NCBI GenBank assembly: GCA_016124495.1
Contig: WGNP01000002.1
Span: 109,676 to 173,675 of the forward strand
Direction: 5' to 3'
DNA from: Hyphomonas sp.
GTDB taxonomy: Bacteria > Pseudomonadota > Alphaproteobacteria > Caulobacterales > Hyphomonadaceae
DNA: 64,000 nucleotides
Positions 8,582 to 17,564 of this stretch are shown piece by piece. The position numbers and the translations under genes are program-made. The notes under the pieces were generated by a model. That model saw nothing but the letters and a program-made list of their open reading frames with translations. It had not been told where the DNA came from and did no database searches. The number at the start of each line of letters is the position of its first letter. The stretch's first letter is position 1.

Positions 8582-8666
8582 TCGCAAATCCTCACTCTAG
8601 GGTTATGTCCGGTGAACACAACACATCGCGGGCTCTGCCCGTTTTTCAAACTCACGGAGCGCAAGC

Positions 8667-11207
8667 ATGAAGTTCAAGACAATCCTTCTCGCCGCAGCGG
8701 CCACGGTCGCTGTATCAGCCGGGGCCTCAGCGGCCTGGGCGCAGGAAGAAACCACGACGGCGGAAGACGCCCGCACGATGGAAACCGTCGTCACGATCGG
8801 TACGCGCGTGGCCAACCGGTCGGCGCTGGATACGGCCGCCCCGGTCGATGTGGTCTCTGCCGAAGCAATCCAGAGCATCGGTGTGGGCGAACTGAACCAG
8901 GCCCTTGCGGTCAACCTGCCCGCTCTCAACTTCCCCCGCCCTGCCCTGGCTGACGGCACCGACTCGATCCGCCCGGCCGCGCTGCGCGGCCTCGCGCCGG
9001 ACCAGACGCTCGTGCTGGTCAACGGCAAGCGCCGCCACACCGCTGCGCTCGTCAACGTCAACGGCACCATCGGCCGCGGCGCCTCCGCAGTGGACCTGAA
9101 CACCGTCCCGAACCTGGCGGTCGGCGGCGTTGAAGTACTGCGCGACGGGGCATCGGCCCTTTACGGGTCTGACGCGATTGCCGGTGTGGTCAACGTTCGT
9201 CTGCGTGATGCACGGGAAGGCGGCGCGGTTGCGGCAAGCTATGGCTGGCGCGAGACCGAGTACACCGTGCCGGTCATCACGCCGACAGCGGCAGGCGTCC
9301 CGAACCCCGGTCCGGAAGTGTCGCGCAAGCGTTCCGACGGCCACACCTATACGATCGCGGGCTGGAAAGGCCTCAGCCTCGGCGAGGACGGCTTCCTGAC
9401 AGTCACGGGTGAATACAAGGACCAGCGCCACACCCGGCGCTCGGGCTATGATCACCGCCAGCAGTATCCGGCGGGCAACGCGGCGCGGGAAGCCGTCATC
9501 AACCGCTTCAACGCCTGGACCGGCGAGCCGGAACTCGAACAGTTGAGCCTGTTTGCGAATGCTGGCTATAATCTGGCCAACGGCGCAGAACTCTACGGCT
9601 GGGCCAGCTTCCAGGACCGCGAGACGATCTCTGCCGGCTTTGCGCGCCTCCCCAATGATACGCGTAACGTGATCCAGATCTATCCGAACGGCTTCCTGCC
9701 GAAGATCAATCCGACCACCACTGATTATTCCGCGCTCGGCGGCATGCGCTTTGACCTGGCGGGCTGGGAAGCCGATGCCTCGCTCGGGTATGGCTCCAAC
9801 AAGATGGAATTCCAGATCATCGATACGCTGAACCGCTCGCTCGGCCCGGCGTCTAAAACGTCTTTTGATGCTGGCGGCTATGAGCACTCACAGATCGTTG
9901 CAAACCTCTCTTTCGTTAAGGGCTTTGCAATTGAAGGCCTCGCCTCCGATCTCAACGTAGCCTGGGGCGCAGAAGCCCGCCAGGAAACCTACGAGATCAC
10001 GGCTGGCGAGCCGGACTCCTACCGCAATGGCGGCGTCCTGCTGCCGCTGCTTGGCCCCGGCTGCGCATCGCCGACCCCTGCGCAAACGCTTGCTGGCGGC
10101 TGCGCCACCGCATCCGGCTCGCAGGTCTTCCCGGGTTTCCGGCCTGCGAACGAACTGGAAGAAGACCGCACTGCCATAGGCGTCTATCTCGACCTTGAAG
10201 CTAACGTCACCGACGCGCTTCTCGTGTCCGGCGCAGTTCGCGGGGAGTCCTATTCGGACTTCGGCGAAACCCTGACGGGCAAGCTCGCGGCCCGTTACGA
10301 TTTCAACGATGCCTTTGCGCTTCGCGGATCCGTCCAGAACGGTTTCCGTGCGCCGTCGCTGCAGCAGCAGTTCTTTACGACCACTTCGACCAACTTCATC
10401 AACGGCATTCCTTTCGACATCACGACCTTCCGGGTGGATGATCCGATCGCCCGCGCCCTTGGTGCAGAAGACCTCGATGCCGAGACCTCACTGAACTATG
10501 CAGTGGGCGCCGTGTTCCAGGCGGGTTCGTTCAACCTGACCGTCGACGGCTATCGCATCGATGTGGAAGACCGGATCGTTCTGTCTGAAAACCTCACTGC
10601 AACCAACGTTCAGAACTTCCTTGTATCGCAGGGCTTTATCGGCTCGGGCGGCGGGCGCTTCTTCCTGAACGGCGTTGATACCGAAACGACCGGTGTGGAC
10701 ATTATCGCGAACTACGCGTTCCCGGAAACCGCACTGGGTTCGTTCTCGGCTACCGTGGGCGCCAACTTCAACAAGACCGAGGTGACCGCGATCCCGGCCA
10801 TTCCCGTCCTGACAAGCCTGACCCCGCCGCCTGTCCTGTTCGCACGAACCAACGTCCTCACCTTCGAGGAAGGCACGCCGAAGGACAAGTTCACCGGTCA
10901 GCTGAACTGGGAAAACGGACCCTTCGAAGCAACGCTTCGTGCGGTGCGGTACGGCGAAGTTCTCGTGCCGTCAAACACGCCGTCGCTGGACTACACGCTC
11001 AGCCCGAAGACCCTGATCGACCTTGAGGCCCGCTATACCTGGAACGATCTCCTCACGCTTTCTGTCGGCGCCGACAACCTCCTCGACGAGTACCCGGATG
11101 CAGCGCCTCGCGGCCTGAACTCAACCGGTAACACGCCGTTCTCAACCTATTCGCCGTTCGGCTATTCCGGCCGCTTCGTATACACACGGGCAACGGTCAA
11201 CTTCTGA
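8667..11207 (+). CDS. TonB-dependent outer-membrane receptor
   Basis: This 846-residue protein starts with a Sec signal peptide (about residues 1-28, cleaved after AWA). A TonB-box-like METVVTIGTRV stretch is followed by the plug domain (about 45-170) with the characteristic LVLVNGKRRHTAALVNVNG and VEVLRDGASALYGSDAIAGVVN segments. The rest is the 22-stranded barrel, with the C-terminal strand ending in phenylalanine (ATVNF) for recognition by the BAM machinery. It would import a siderophore, cobalamin, sugar or another large nutrient using TonB energy. It stands alone between a divergent SDR and its own terminator; no neighbouring gene reveals the ligand. Confidence 0.93.
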   Translation: MKFKTILLAAAATVAVSAGASAAWAQEETTTAEDARTMETVVTIGTRVANRSALDTAAPVDVVSAEAIQSIGVGELNQALAVNLPALNFPRPALADGTDSIRPAALRGLAPDQTLVLVNGKRRHTAALVNVNGTIGRGASAVDLNTVPNLAVGGVEVLRDGASALYGSDAIAGVVNVRLRDAREGGAVAASYGWRETEYTVPVITPTAAGVPNPGPEVSRKRSDGHTYTIAGWKGLSLGEDGFLTVTGEYKDQRHTRRSGYDHRQQYPAGNAAREAVINRFNAWTGEPELEQLSLFANAGYNLANGAELYGWASFQDRETISAGFARLPNDTRNVIQIYPNGFLPKINPTTTDYSALGGMRFDLAGWEADASLGYGSNKMEFQIIDTLNRSLGPASKTSFDAGGYEHSQIVANLSFVKGFAIEGLASDLNVAWGAEARQETYEITAGEPDSYRNGGVLLPLLGPGCASPTPAQTLAGGCATASGSQVFPGFRPANELEEDRTAIGVYLDLEANVTDALLVSGAVRGESYSDFGETLTGKLAARYDFNDAFALRGSVQNGFRAPSLQQQFFTTTSTNFINGIPFDITTFRVDDPIARALGAEDLDAETSLNYAVGAVFQAGSFNLTVDGYRIDVEDRIVLSENLTATNVQNFLVSQGFIGSGGGRFFLNGVDTETTGVDIIANYAFPETALGSFSATVGANFNKTEVTAIPAIPVLTSLTPPPVLFARTNVLTFEEGTPKDKFTGQLNWENGPFEATLRAVRYGEVLVPSNTPSLDYTLSPKTLIDLEARYTWNDLLTLSVGADNLLDEYPDAAPRGLNSTGNTPFSTYSPFGYSGRFVYTRATVNF

Positions 11208-11233
11208 TCCGCGCTTTCCGGACCTGAAATCAG

Positions 11234-11262
11234 CGCCGCTCCCGGAAGGGAGCGGCGTTTTT
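11234..11262 (+). terminator. Rho-independent terminator after the TonB receptor
   Basis: A perfect 10-bp stem (CGCCGCTCCC with GGGAGCGGCG), GGAA loop and five T follow 26 bp after the receptor stop. Confidence 0.92.
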
Positions 11263-11320
11263 CGTTTTCCGCAGGTGCACGAACTGATCTAAGACAAGGC
11301 AAACGCGGGGAGGATGAGGC

Positions 11321-12211
11321 ATGGCGCGGGCGAAGGCGAACGGAATCGAGATCGAGTATGAGACGCTGGGCAGCGCGAAGGATCCCGCGATCCTGCTTGT
11401 GATGGGCTTTGCGCTGCAGATGACGCGCTGGCCGGAAGGCCTTAAGCGCGGGCTGGCGGATGCGGGCTTCCGCGTCATCTGGTTCGATAACCGGGATGTC
11501 GGCCTCTCCACCGAGTTCACGCAATACACCCCGCCCTCCCCGATGGACGTGCTCACGGCCGCAATGACCGGGCAGGATGCAAGCAAGCTTGTTCCTTATA
11601 CGGTCAAAGACATGGCGGCCGATGCCGCCGGCCTGCTGGACGCAATTGGCGTGGACAGGGCCGACATCCTCGGCGTGTCGATGGGCGGGATGATAGCGCA
11701 GCACATGGCTCTGGATCATGCCCATAAGGTGCGCAAGCTGATCCCGGTGATGACATCTTCGGGTGACCCGTCTTTGCCGCCGTCAACTCCTGAAGCCATG
11801 GCAGCGCTGACGGCTGTGCCGCTGGCGCGCACGCCGGAGGCCGTGTCTGCGATTGCGGTGAGCACGCAGCATGCCATCGGTTCGCATCCTGACCTGCGCA
11901 ACAGTGCTGAAATCATCCGGCAACGGACGATCGAGGATTTCCACCGCTCCGACCGCCCGTTAGGCGCGATGCGGCAGTATGCGGCGATCCTGGGCACGCC
12001 GCGCTGGCACGAACGCCTCGGGAGCGTGAGGGCGCCGACGCTGGTGCTGCACGGTGCCGACGATCCCCTGATCCGCCCGGCGGCGGGTCGGGATATCGCG
12101 CGGCGCATTCCGGGCGCGGTGTTCAAGTCCTATCCGAGATGGGGGCACGACCTCGCCGACCGGATGAGCGAGACGCTGGTGGCCGATATCGTGCCATTCC
12201 TGAGGGCTTGA
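11321..12211 (+). CDS. Alpha/beta-fold hydrolase
   Basis: At 296 residues it has the nucleophile elbow GVSMGGM near residue 122, the oxyanion region LLVMGFALQMT near 28, an acid in LHGADDPL near 245 and a final histidine in RWGHD near 275. The FDNRDVGLST block is typical of the family that includes aclacinomycin methylesterase RdmC, so an ester is a likely substrate. It begins 58 bp after the receptor terminator and is followed after nine bases by a second hydrolase, so the two may form an operon. The physiological role is unknown. Confidence 0.88.
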   Translation: MARAKANGIEIEYETLGSAKDPAILLVMGFALQMTRWPEGLKRGLADAGFRVIWFDNRDVGLSTEFTQYTPPSPMDVLTAAMTGQDASKLVPYTVKDMAADAAGLLDAIGVDRADILGVSMGGMIAQHMALDHAHKVRKLIPVMTSSGDPSLPPSTPEAMAALTAVPLARTPEAVSAIAVSTQHAIGSHPDLRNSAEIIRQRTIEDFHRSDRPLGAMRQYAAILGTPRWHERLGSVRAPTLVLHGADDPLIRPAAGRDIARRIPGAVFKSYPRWGHDLADRMSETLVADIVPFLRA

Positions 12212-12220
12212 GCGGCCGTC

Positions 12221-12976
12221 ATGACGGAGCAGTTCCAATCAGCCGTCAGGGAGCTCCTGGCCGAACTCGCGCCCATCTCTCCCAGCGCCGCGCCGGGTCA
12301 GAACATGCTGCCCCCGGGCGCGCGGCGGGATGCAGGCGAGACGCCGCTATGGCGCGCGCATGAGGGGCCCGCCACCCTGTTCGTTCACGGATGGAATGAT
12401 ACGCACCGGATCTGGCGGCAGTTCGCGCAGGACTTTATCGCAAGTTCCCGGCCAGTCCTTCTGATGGATTTGCCAGCACACGGCGCTTCGAAAGCAAAGG
12501 AATTCGGCCGTGAAGCTGCGGGCAAATCGGTGAAGACCGTTTGCGACGCCGAGGCGCCCATTGATGCGATCATCGCACATTCGTTCGGCTGCGTGGCGAC
12601 GGCACTCGCGTTGAAGAACGGGGCGAAGGCGGACTATGTGATCCTGATCGCTCCGCCGGTACTGGGCTGGGCGGAAAGCAAGCGCCGGAGCGGCGTGGAG
12701 CCGGCTGTGCTGGAGCGCGCGCTGCAGATCATTCAGGCGGCGGACGGCGGCGAGATCGGGCCTTTCGATTTCGCGGACGCACTGGCTGGCTATCAGGGCA
12801 AACTTCTGTTCATAGGCTCGGACGCCGACAGCGTCTGCCCGCTGGACGAGATCAAGCGTGTAGGCGGCGCAATAGCAGGCGCGGAGGTTTACGCCGTCAC
12901 CGGACCGGATCACCGGGAAGTGTGCCTGGATCCGGACGTGCTATCCAAGATCCTGTCATTCCTGCGTTACACCTAA
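12221..12976 (+). CDS. Alpha/beta hydrolase
   Basis: The protein is 251 residues. After about 45 poorly conserved residues comes FVHGWNDTHRIW (oxyanion hole), LLMDLPAHGAS, then the nucleophile elbow in AHSFGCVA near residue 124, an acid in FIGSDADSVCP and the histidine in GPDHRE near 228. The Ala-His-Ser-Phe-Gly elbow and short cap suggest an esterase or thioesterase of the RBBP9/YdeN or BioH type. It lies nine bases downstream of another hydrolase and is likely co-transcribed. The gap after its stop is 40 bp, and the next gene is convergent. Confidence 0.82.
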   Translation: MTEQFQSAVRELLAELAPISPSAAPGQNMLPPGARRDAGETPLWRAHEGPATLFVHGWNDTHRIWRQFAQDFIASSRPVLLMDLPAHGASKAKEFGREAAGKSVKTVCDAEAPIDAIIAHSFGCVATALALKNGAKADYVILIAPPVLGWAESKRRSGVEPAVLERALQIIQAADGGEIGPFDFADALAGYQGKLLFIGSDADSVCPLDEIKRVGGAIAGAEVYAVTGPDHREVCLDPDVLSKILSFLRYT

Positions 12977-13016
12977 GCCGCCCGCTCCAGCGAACGGAAG
13001 GACGCATACGGACGAC

Positions 13017-13994
13017 TTAACGGATCGCCACCGGATTGACGATCGCCTGCACGGCGCCTTCGAGCCGGGGCGCGCCCAGCGTGAAGAAGAATTCCGTCAC
13101 GCCATCGGCGGCCAGTTCGGCCGTCACCATGTTCTCGAGAATGTAGACGCCGTTCTTCGCCAGCAGTGTCAGGTGCACGTCGAACGGGCGCGTCTCGGCC
13201 TCAAACGGGATCACTTCCAGCGCCCAGGTGTCCGCGCCGATGGCGACGACGCCAAGATCGGCGAGGTATTGCGCGCCTTCCACGCCAAGGCCTGGCTCTA
13301 CCGGGGAGAGTTCGCTGGAGCCTTCCGAAGCTTTCATTGTGCCGGTGTGGAAGAGCACGATGTCGCCCTTGCCGATGGTAACGCCGGCGGCCTTGGCAGC
13401 GGCTTCGATTTCGGCGCGGTTGAAGGCGGTGCCGGCCGCGACCGGATCGCCGAAGGTTTTCGTCATGTCGAGCAGCACGCCGCGCGTCGCGACTGGCGGC
13501 AGTGTGTGCGTGCCATACTGGGTGAGGCCGCCCGTTGTGACGAAGTCCGCAACCGGCACACCATTATAGTAACGATGATCGATACCCATATGGCCGAGAC
13601 CGTCGAGCTGGCTGCCGATGCCGACATAGGTGTTGACGAGATCATCGTTTCCGACGGCCTTGTTCTCGCCGAGCGGCGTGCCCGAACCGTCCGACAACTG
13701 AAGAACCGTCATGCTGAACGTGCGCGGACCATAGGCGGGGGTTTTCTTGCCCGTCACCTGGCCAAGCGCGTAGGTTTTGCCGGTGGTAATGAGGCGCGCC
13801 GCCTCGGCCGTCTTCGCCTCCGACAAATTGTTCATCGCGCCAAGCCGGTCCTCGGCGCCGTAGCGCGAGGGATACCAGCCTTCGGACTTGATCTCGGTCT
13901 GGGCCGTGGCCGCTGCGGGCGCCTCGGCCTCGCCGCTGGAAAAGCTGGTGCATGCGGCGAGCAAGGCCGTGCCGGCGATCAGAATGCGTTTCAT
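13017..13994 (-). CDS. Cyclase-family (kynurenine formamidase-like) lipoprotein
   Basis: At 325 residues it begins with a lipoprotein signal (MKRILIAGTALLAACTS, lipobox LLAAC), then a cyclase/KynB-fold domain. The metal-binding pattern is visible in GSQLDGLGHMGIDHRYYNG (near 145-160), the usual HxGTHxD motif being altered to QLDGLGHMG. Further signatures are RGVLLDMTKTFG, GDIVLFHTG and GADTWALE. Family members hydrolyse cyclic amides or formyl groups. Export and lipidation set it apart from cytoplasmic KynB. GGGAGGAG sits seven bases before the ATG. The exact reaction cannot be derived. Confidence 0.83.
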   Translation of the reverse strand: MKRILIAGTALLAACTSFSSGEAEAPAAATAQTEIKSEGWYPSRYGAEDRLGAMNNLSEAKTAEAARLITTGKTYALGQVTGKKTPAYGPRTFSMTVLQLSDGSGTPLGENKAVGNDDLVNTYVGIGSQLDGLGHMGIDHRYYNGVPVADFVTTGGLTQYGTHTLPPVATRGVLLDMTKTFGDPVAAGTAFNRAEIEAAAKAAGVTIGKGDIVLFHTGTMKASEGSSELSPVEPGLGVEGAQYLADLGVVAIGADTWALEVIPFEAETRPFDVHLTLLAKNGVYILENMVTAELAADGVTEFFFTLGAPRLEGAVQAIVNPVAIR

Positions 13995-14055
13995 GTTGTC
14001 TCCTCCCTTAATGTTTAGGCGGAGCCTACCCTTGCGGGCCGCATTGGCAATCCCC

Positions 14056-15003
14056 TCAGGCGCGGCGCACCCAGAAACCGGCGCGCGGGAAGTGGACGTG
14101 GATGGTCTCGGCCTCCGGCGTGAACCGGCGCACAATGATGCGCTGCGAGTCAGCATGCACCAGTTCGCCTTCGACCCAGTCCTGACCGTAGTCGTCCGGG
14201 GCGACCGCGACCCTTTCGCCGGGCGAGAATTCCTGCGGCTCATTGCGAGTGGTGGCCGCGACAAGGCGGGGCGCAGCATCTTTGGCAATTGCAACGGCTT
14301 CCTTCGAGGTGATCGTCTCCGGCTCCTGCCCTTCCACCTCGGCAAGTCGGCGATACCAGGCTGCGGTCAGCGGCGCGTTCTCGAGACAGGCATCAGCAAA
14401 TTCCGGCACGGCGGACTTCATCCACCAGACGTTCATGTAAGCATGCACATCGACGAGGCCGGGCTTGGCACCGATCAGGTAGTTGCCGCTGCCCGCGCCC
14501 TTGCCGCCGGCAAGGCGTTCCTCGATCAGCATCAGGCGCGCACGCCACTGGTCCTTCATCATCGGGGCAACGGCCTTCATCCCCTCGACGTTGAAAGGCC
14601 GGCCTGACAGTTGCTCACGATCCTTGATGAAGGCTTCCGGCACATTGTCGCCCATGTGCCCGAAGATCACCGCGACGGAGGACTGAAACCAGCGCGAATC
14701 CGCCCAGCCGGCCACCATCTGCGCGATGCCTTCGTGGCCGGGCAGTTTCAGCGAGTAGAGCGGATAACGCGCCTCGATCTCGCGAAGAATTATGGCCGAG
14801 TCGCAGTACACGTCGGCGCCAATCTGCAACACGGGAATGCGCCGGTATCCGCCGGTCAGCGCAATGAGATCCGGCTTCGGCATGATCACCGGCTGCTCGA
14901 CGCGCGCATAAGCGAGGTTCTTGAGCTTCAGCGCAAGGCGCACCTTCTCCGAAAAGGGCGAGGACGGGTATTCGTGCAGGATGATGCTGCGTGCGTCGGC
15001 CAT
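14056..15003 (-). CDS. Glutathione S-transferase family protein with extra C-terminal domain
   Basis: This protein is 315 residues, about 90 longer than a normal GST. The thioredoxin-like N-terminal half has the catalytic-type serine in YPSSPFSEKVR and the cis-proline/glutathione-binding segments RRIPVLQIGADVYCDSAII. The all-helical domain runs to about 225 (LIGAKPGLVDVHAYMN carries the N-capping aspartate). Residues about 258-315 (GERVAVAPDDYGQDWVEG and ending PRAGFWVRRA) look like a small SH3-like beta-barrel. The start at 15003 fits the family N-terminus. It may conjugate glutathione or act in lignin or haloacid-type breakdown; the substrate is not known. Confidence 0.85.
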   Translation of the reverse strand: MADARSIILHEYPSSPFSEKVRLALKLKNLAYARVEQPVIMPKPDLIALTGGYRRIPVLQIGADVYCDSAIILREIEARYPLYSLKLPGHEGIAQMVAGWADSRWFQSSVAVIFGHMGDNVPEAFIKDREQLSGRPFNVEGMKAVAPMMKDQWRARLMLIEERLAGGKGAGSGNYLIGAKPGLVDVHAYMNVWWMKSAVPEFADACLENAPLTAAWYRRLAEVEGQEPETITSKEAVAIAKDAAPRLVAATTRNEPQEFSPGERVAVAPDDYGQDWVEGELVHADSQRIIVRRFTPEAETIHVHFPRAGFWVRRA

Positions 15004-15142
15004 TTGGTGTCGCAAACCTCCCCGTATGCAAGCCGCGCACTTTGCGTGATCCCGGCCCCTCGTAAAGAGGCAAAAGAAACCACCTGTGGTGCAAAGCAAG
15101 AAACGGGTGGCGCACCGCGCCGCGCGGGCGCATTTTACGACC

Positions 15143-16027
15143 ATGTTTGATGGACAAGCCCCTCTTGACGAACGCGCCCGCGCTTATGACCGGATGGCGA
15201 AAGCCCTGGACTGGCTGGGCGAAACCTGGCCGGACTGGCCGGACCTTGAAGCCGCCGCCGCGGCCATGGGCCTCTCGCCGTACCATTTCCAGCGCGAGTT
15301 CACCCGCTGGGCCGGGATCAGCCCCAAACAGTACCAGGGCGTTCTGGCGCACGGCGCGGCCGGAGACCTTTTGCGCCGCGGCGCCAGCGTACTGGACGCG
15401 GCGCTGGAGACCGGCCTCTCCGGTCCCGGCCGGCTTCACGACCTGTTCATCGCCCATGAGGGCCTCACCCCCGGCGAAGCAAAGGCCGGCGGCAAGGGCG
15501 CCGACCTTGTCCTCGGCCGCGCGCCGACCCCCTTCGGACTGGGCGCCTGGCTCCTCGGACCGCGCGGCCTCGTCGCGCTCGGCTTCATCGATGAAGGCGC
15601 CCCCGCCCGCACCGGCTTCGTGCATCAGGGCCGCGGCGAGGCGGACGCGTTCGCGGACCTTGCCTCGCGTTATCCCGGCGCCGTGATCCGGCGCAATGAT
15701 CAGGAAGCCGAGCGCTTCGCCTCGCGCGTGTTTGAAGCGGGCGCTCCACTGCCCGTCTGTCTCTATGGAACTGCCTTCCGGCGGCAGGTCTGGCGCGCGT
15801 TGCTCGACATTCCGGCCGGAGAGACCCGCACTTACGGCGCCCTCGCTCACGCGGTTGCGGCCCCGAAGGCCGCCCGGGCGGTCGGCGCCGCCGTCGGCGC
15901 CAACCCCGTCAGCTGGTTCATCCCCTGCCACCGGGCCCTTGCAGCCGATGGCCGGCTGCATAACTATCACTGGGGCGTGGCGCGAAAGCGCGCCATGCTT
16001 GTCTACGAACGCGCGCACCGGGCCTGA
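15143..16027 (+). CDS. Ada-like protein: AraC-type HTH fused to O6-methylguanine-DNA methyltransferase
   Basis: At 294 residues, residues 25-105 form an AraC-type HTH (LEAAAAAMGLSPYHFQREF, GISPKQY), and the C-terminal half is a methylated-DNA-protein-cysteine methyltransferase with the acceptor cysteine in NPVSWFIPCHR near residue 257. The N-terminal zinc/phosphotriester-repair domain of E. coli Ada, with its activating cysteine, is absent, so methyl-triester sensing is not expected. It transfers alkyl groups from O6-alkylguanine to itself and may regulate alkylation-repair genes. I chose the ATG at 15143; a GTG at 15086 would add 19 residues of poor character. An AlkA-like glycosylase lies about 5 kb on. 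Confidence 0.87.
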   Translation: MFDGQAPLDERARAYDRMAKALDWLGETWPDWPDLEAAAAAMGLSPYHFQREFTRWAGISPKQYQGVLAHGAAGDLLRRGASVLDAALETGLSGPGRLHDLFIAHEGLTPGEAKAGGKGADLVLGRAPTPFGLGAWLLGPRGLVALGFIDEGAPARTGFVHQGRGEADAFADLASRYPGAVIRRNDQEAERFASRVFEAGAPLPVCLYGTAFRRQVWRALLDIPAGETRTYGALAHAVAAPKAARAVGAAVGANPVSWFIPCHRALAADGRLHNYHWGVARKRAMLVYERAHRA

Positions 16028-16072
16028 TTTGACGGGCCACCGGGCGCCGAACCCGGAACAAAGCGGCCTGCC

Positions 16073-16531
16073 ATGTATGTCTATCTCGCCCTCGTCGTCG
16101 CTGTGGCCGCCTGGGGCATCCACCTCGCGCTGCGCTGGAAGCAGGCGAAAGCCTTCGCTCCAGAGCTTCTGAAGGCGCGCCAGAAAGCGGGCGAGCTGCC
16201 GGAGGGTATCGACGAGACCGAGTTCACGGACCTTTACCTGCGGGCCGAAGGTCCGCGCCGCGGCACCTATGTCTACGCCTGCGCCGCCTTCATCACCTTG
16301 CTGCTGGCGCCGCTGTCAGCGCTGTTCAACACGGTGTGGACCGCCCTCTGGCGCCTGGCCGGCCAGTCGCCCGTTTTCGAGGTCGGCACCCTGATCCACA
16401 CGTTCAGCTTCTTCCTGGCTTTCTTTGGCCTGACCGTGGGCCTGCTCGCGCTGGCCATGCACCGCTATCACACCCTGACGCCGCCGAACCTCAAGCAGGT
16501 GATCCGCACCCTCCGGGAGACCCATTCATGA
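16073..16531 (+). CDS. Hypothetical three-TM membrane protein
   Basis: The protein is 152 residues with hydrophobic helices at about 2-20, 65-85 and 105-130; between helices one and two is a charged cytoplasmic or periplasmic loop (KARQKAGELPEGIDETEF). I do not recognise a family. Its stop overlaps the start of the glyoxalase (ATGA), so the two are coupled, and it follows the Ada-like gene after 45 bp. Confidence 0.65.
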   Translation: MYVYLALVVAVAAWGIHLALRWKQAKAFAPELLKARQKAGELPEGIDETEFTDLYLRAEGPRRGTYVYACAAFITLLLAPLSALFNTVWTALWRLAGQSPVFEVGTLIHTFSFFLAFFGLTVGLLALAMHRYHTLTPPNLKQVIRTLRETHS

Positions 16532-17001
16532 ACGTTGAATTCCTGCACACGATGGTGCGCGTCAGCGATATTGACGCGGCCAAACGCTTCTTCTGCGACG
16601 GCCTCGGCCTCGCAGAAGTGACACGCTACGACAACGAGGCCGGGCGTTTCACGCTGGTCTTCCTCGCCGCCCCTTCCGACATCGAACGCGGCGGCGGCGT
16701 TCCCGCCGGCGCCGCGCCGACCTCGCTCAACATCCCGATGATCGAACTGACCTGGAACTGGGACGAGAAGGACTATTGCGGCGGGCGAAATTTCGGCCAC
16801 CTCGCCTATCAGGTCGACGATATCTACGCCGCCACCCAGCGCTTCGCCGATCTCGGCGTCACCATCTCCCGCCCGCCGCGCGACGGCCGCATGACCTTCA
16901 TACGCTCCCCGGACGGCATCTCGGTCGAACTGCTCCAGAAGGGCAAACCTCAGCCACCGAAAGAACCCTGGGCGAGTGCGCCAAATGTCGGGGCGTGGTA
17001 G
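16528..17001 (+). CDS. gloA: Lactoylglutathione lyase / VOC family protein
   Basis: At 157 residues it starts with the glyoxalase I pattern FLHTMVRVSDIDAAKRFFCDGLGL, where the first histidine is a metal ligand. A second metal histidine is in NFGHLAYQVDDIY, and the C-terminal glutamate in DGISVELLQKG completes the site. The two beta-alpha-beta-beta-beta halves are clear. The reaction is conversion of the methylglyoxal-glutathione hemithioacetal to S-lactoylglutathione, the step before the glyoxalase II gene (gloB) found 17 kb downstream. Its ATG overlaps the stop of the membrane protein upstream. Confidence 0.85.
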   Translation: MNVEFLHTMVRVSDIDAAKRFFCDGLGLAEVTRYDNEAGRFTLVFLAAPSDIERGGGVPAGAAPTSLNIPMIELTWNWDEKDYCGGRNFGHLAYQVDDIYAATQRFADLGVTISRPPRDGRMTFIRSPDGISVELLQKGKPQPPKEPWASAPNVGAW

Positions 17002-17066
17002 CGTGACGGTGTCTGGCGCTTTAGGCGAAGCACGCTAATATCGCGGGGCTTCACAAGGACACGCCT

Positions 17067-17459
17067 ATGACCCCCATCGCCGCCACTACCCTTTATATCG
17101 GCCTGTTCGGCCTGCTGATGATGATCCTGAAACTGAATGTGGGGCGGGTGCGCGCCTCGAAGAAGATCAATCTCGGTGACGGCAATGACGAGGCGATGCA
17201 GCGCGCCATCCGGGTTCAGGGCAACGCGGTGGAAGATGTCCCGGTCCTGCTGTTCGGACTGGTGGGCCTCGGCCTTCTCGAAGCGCCGGTCCTGCTGATT
17301 CACGCACTGGGGACGACGTTCCTGATTGGCCGTGTACTGCATGCTGTCGGGCTAGGCGGCATGCCGGGAGCCGGCATCGGCCGTACCGTTGGCACGCTGC
17401 TGTCGCTGATTGTCATCCTGATCACTGCGGGCGCCTGCGTCTGGTACGCGGTAAACTGA
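17067..17459 (+). CDS. MAPEG family membrane protein
   Basis: This 130-residue protein has four predicted helices (about 3-22, 56-75, 77-95, 105-127). The pattern NxAxExxP in QGNAVEDVPVLLFG near residue 55 is the MAPEG signature, and the DGNDEAMQRAIRVQ loop precedes it as in other bacterial members. MAPEG proteins include membrane glutathione transferases and eicosanoid enzymes; the bacterial substrate is mostly unknown. It follows gloA after 65 bp, so a glutathione link is plausible but inferred. Confidence 0.85.
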   Translation: MTPIAATTLYIGLFGLLMMILKLNVGRVRASKKINLGDGNDEAMQRAIRVQGNAVEDVPVLLFGLVGLGLLEAPVLLIHALGTTFLIGRVLHAVGLGGMPGAGIGRTVGTLLSLIVILITAGACVWYAVN

Positions 17460-17564
17460 GACGCGCTGAGAAAATCGCGAAGGTTTCTGCGACACGCAAA
17501 GAATGATTGATAAACCCGGGCGCCGCGCTGACAGCCACAAGCGCGGTGATCGAGGCTTCGCCGC

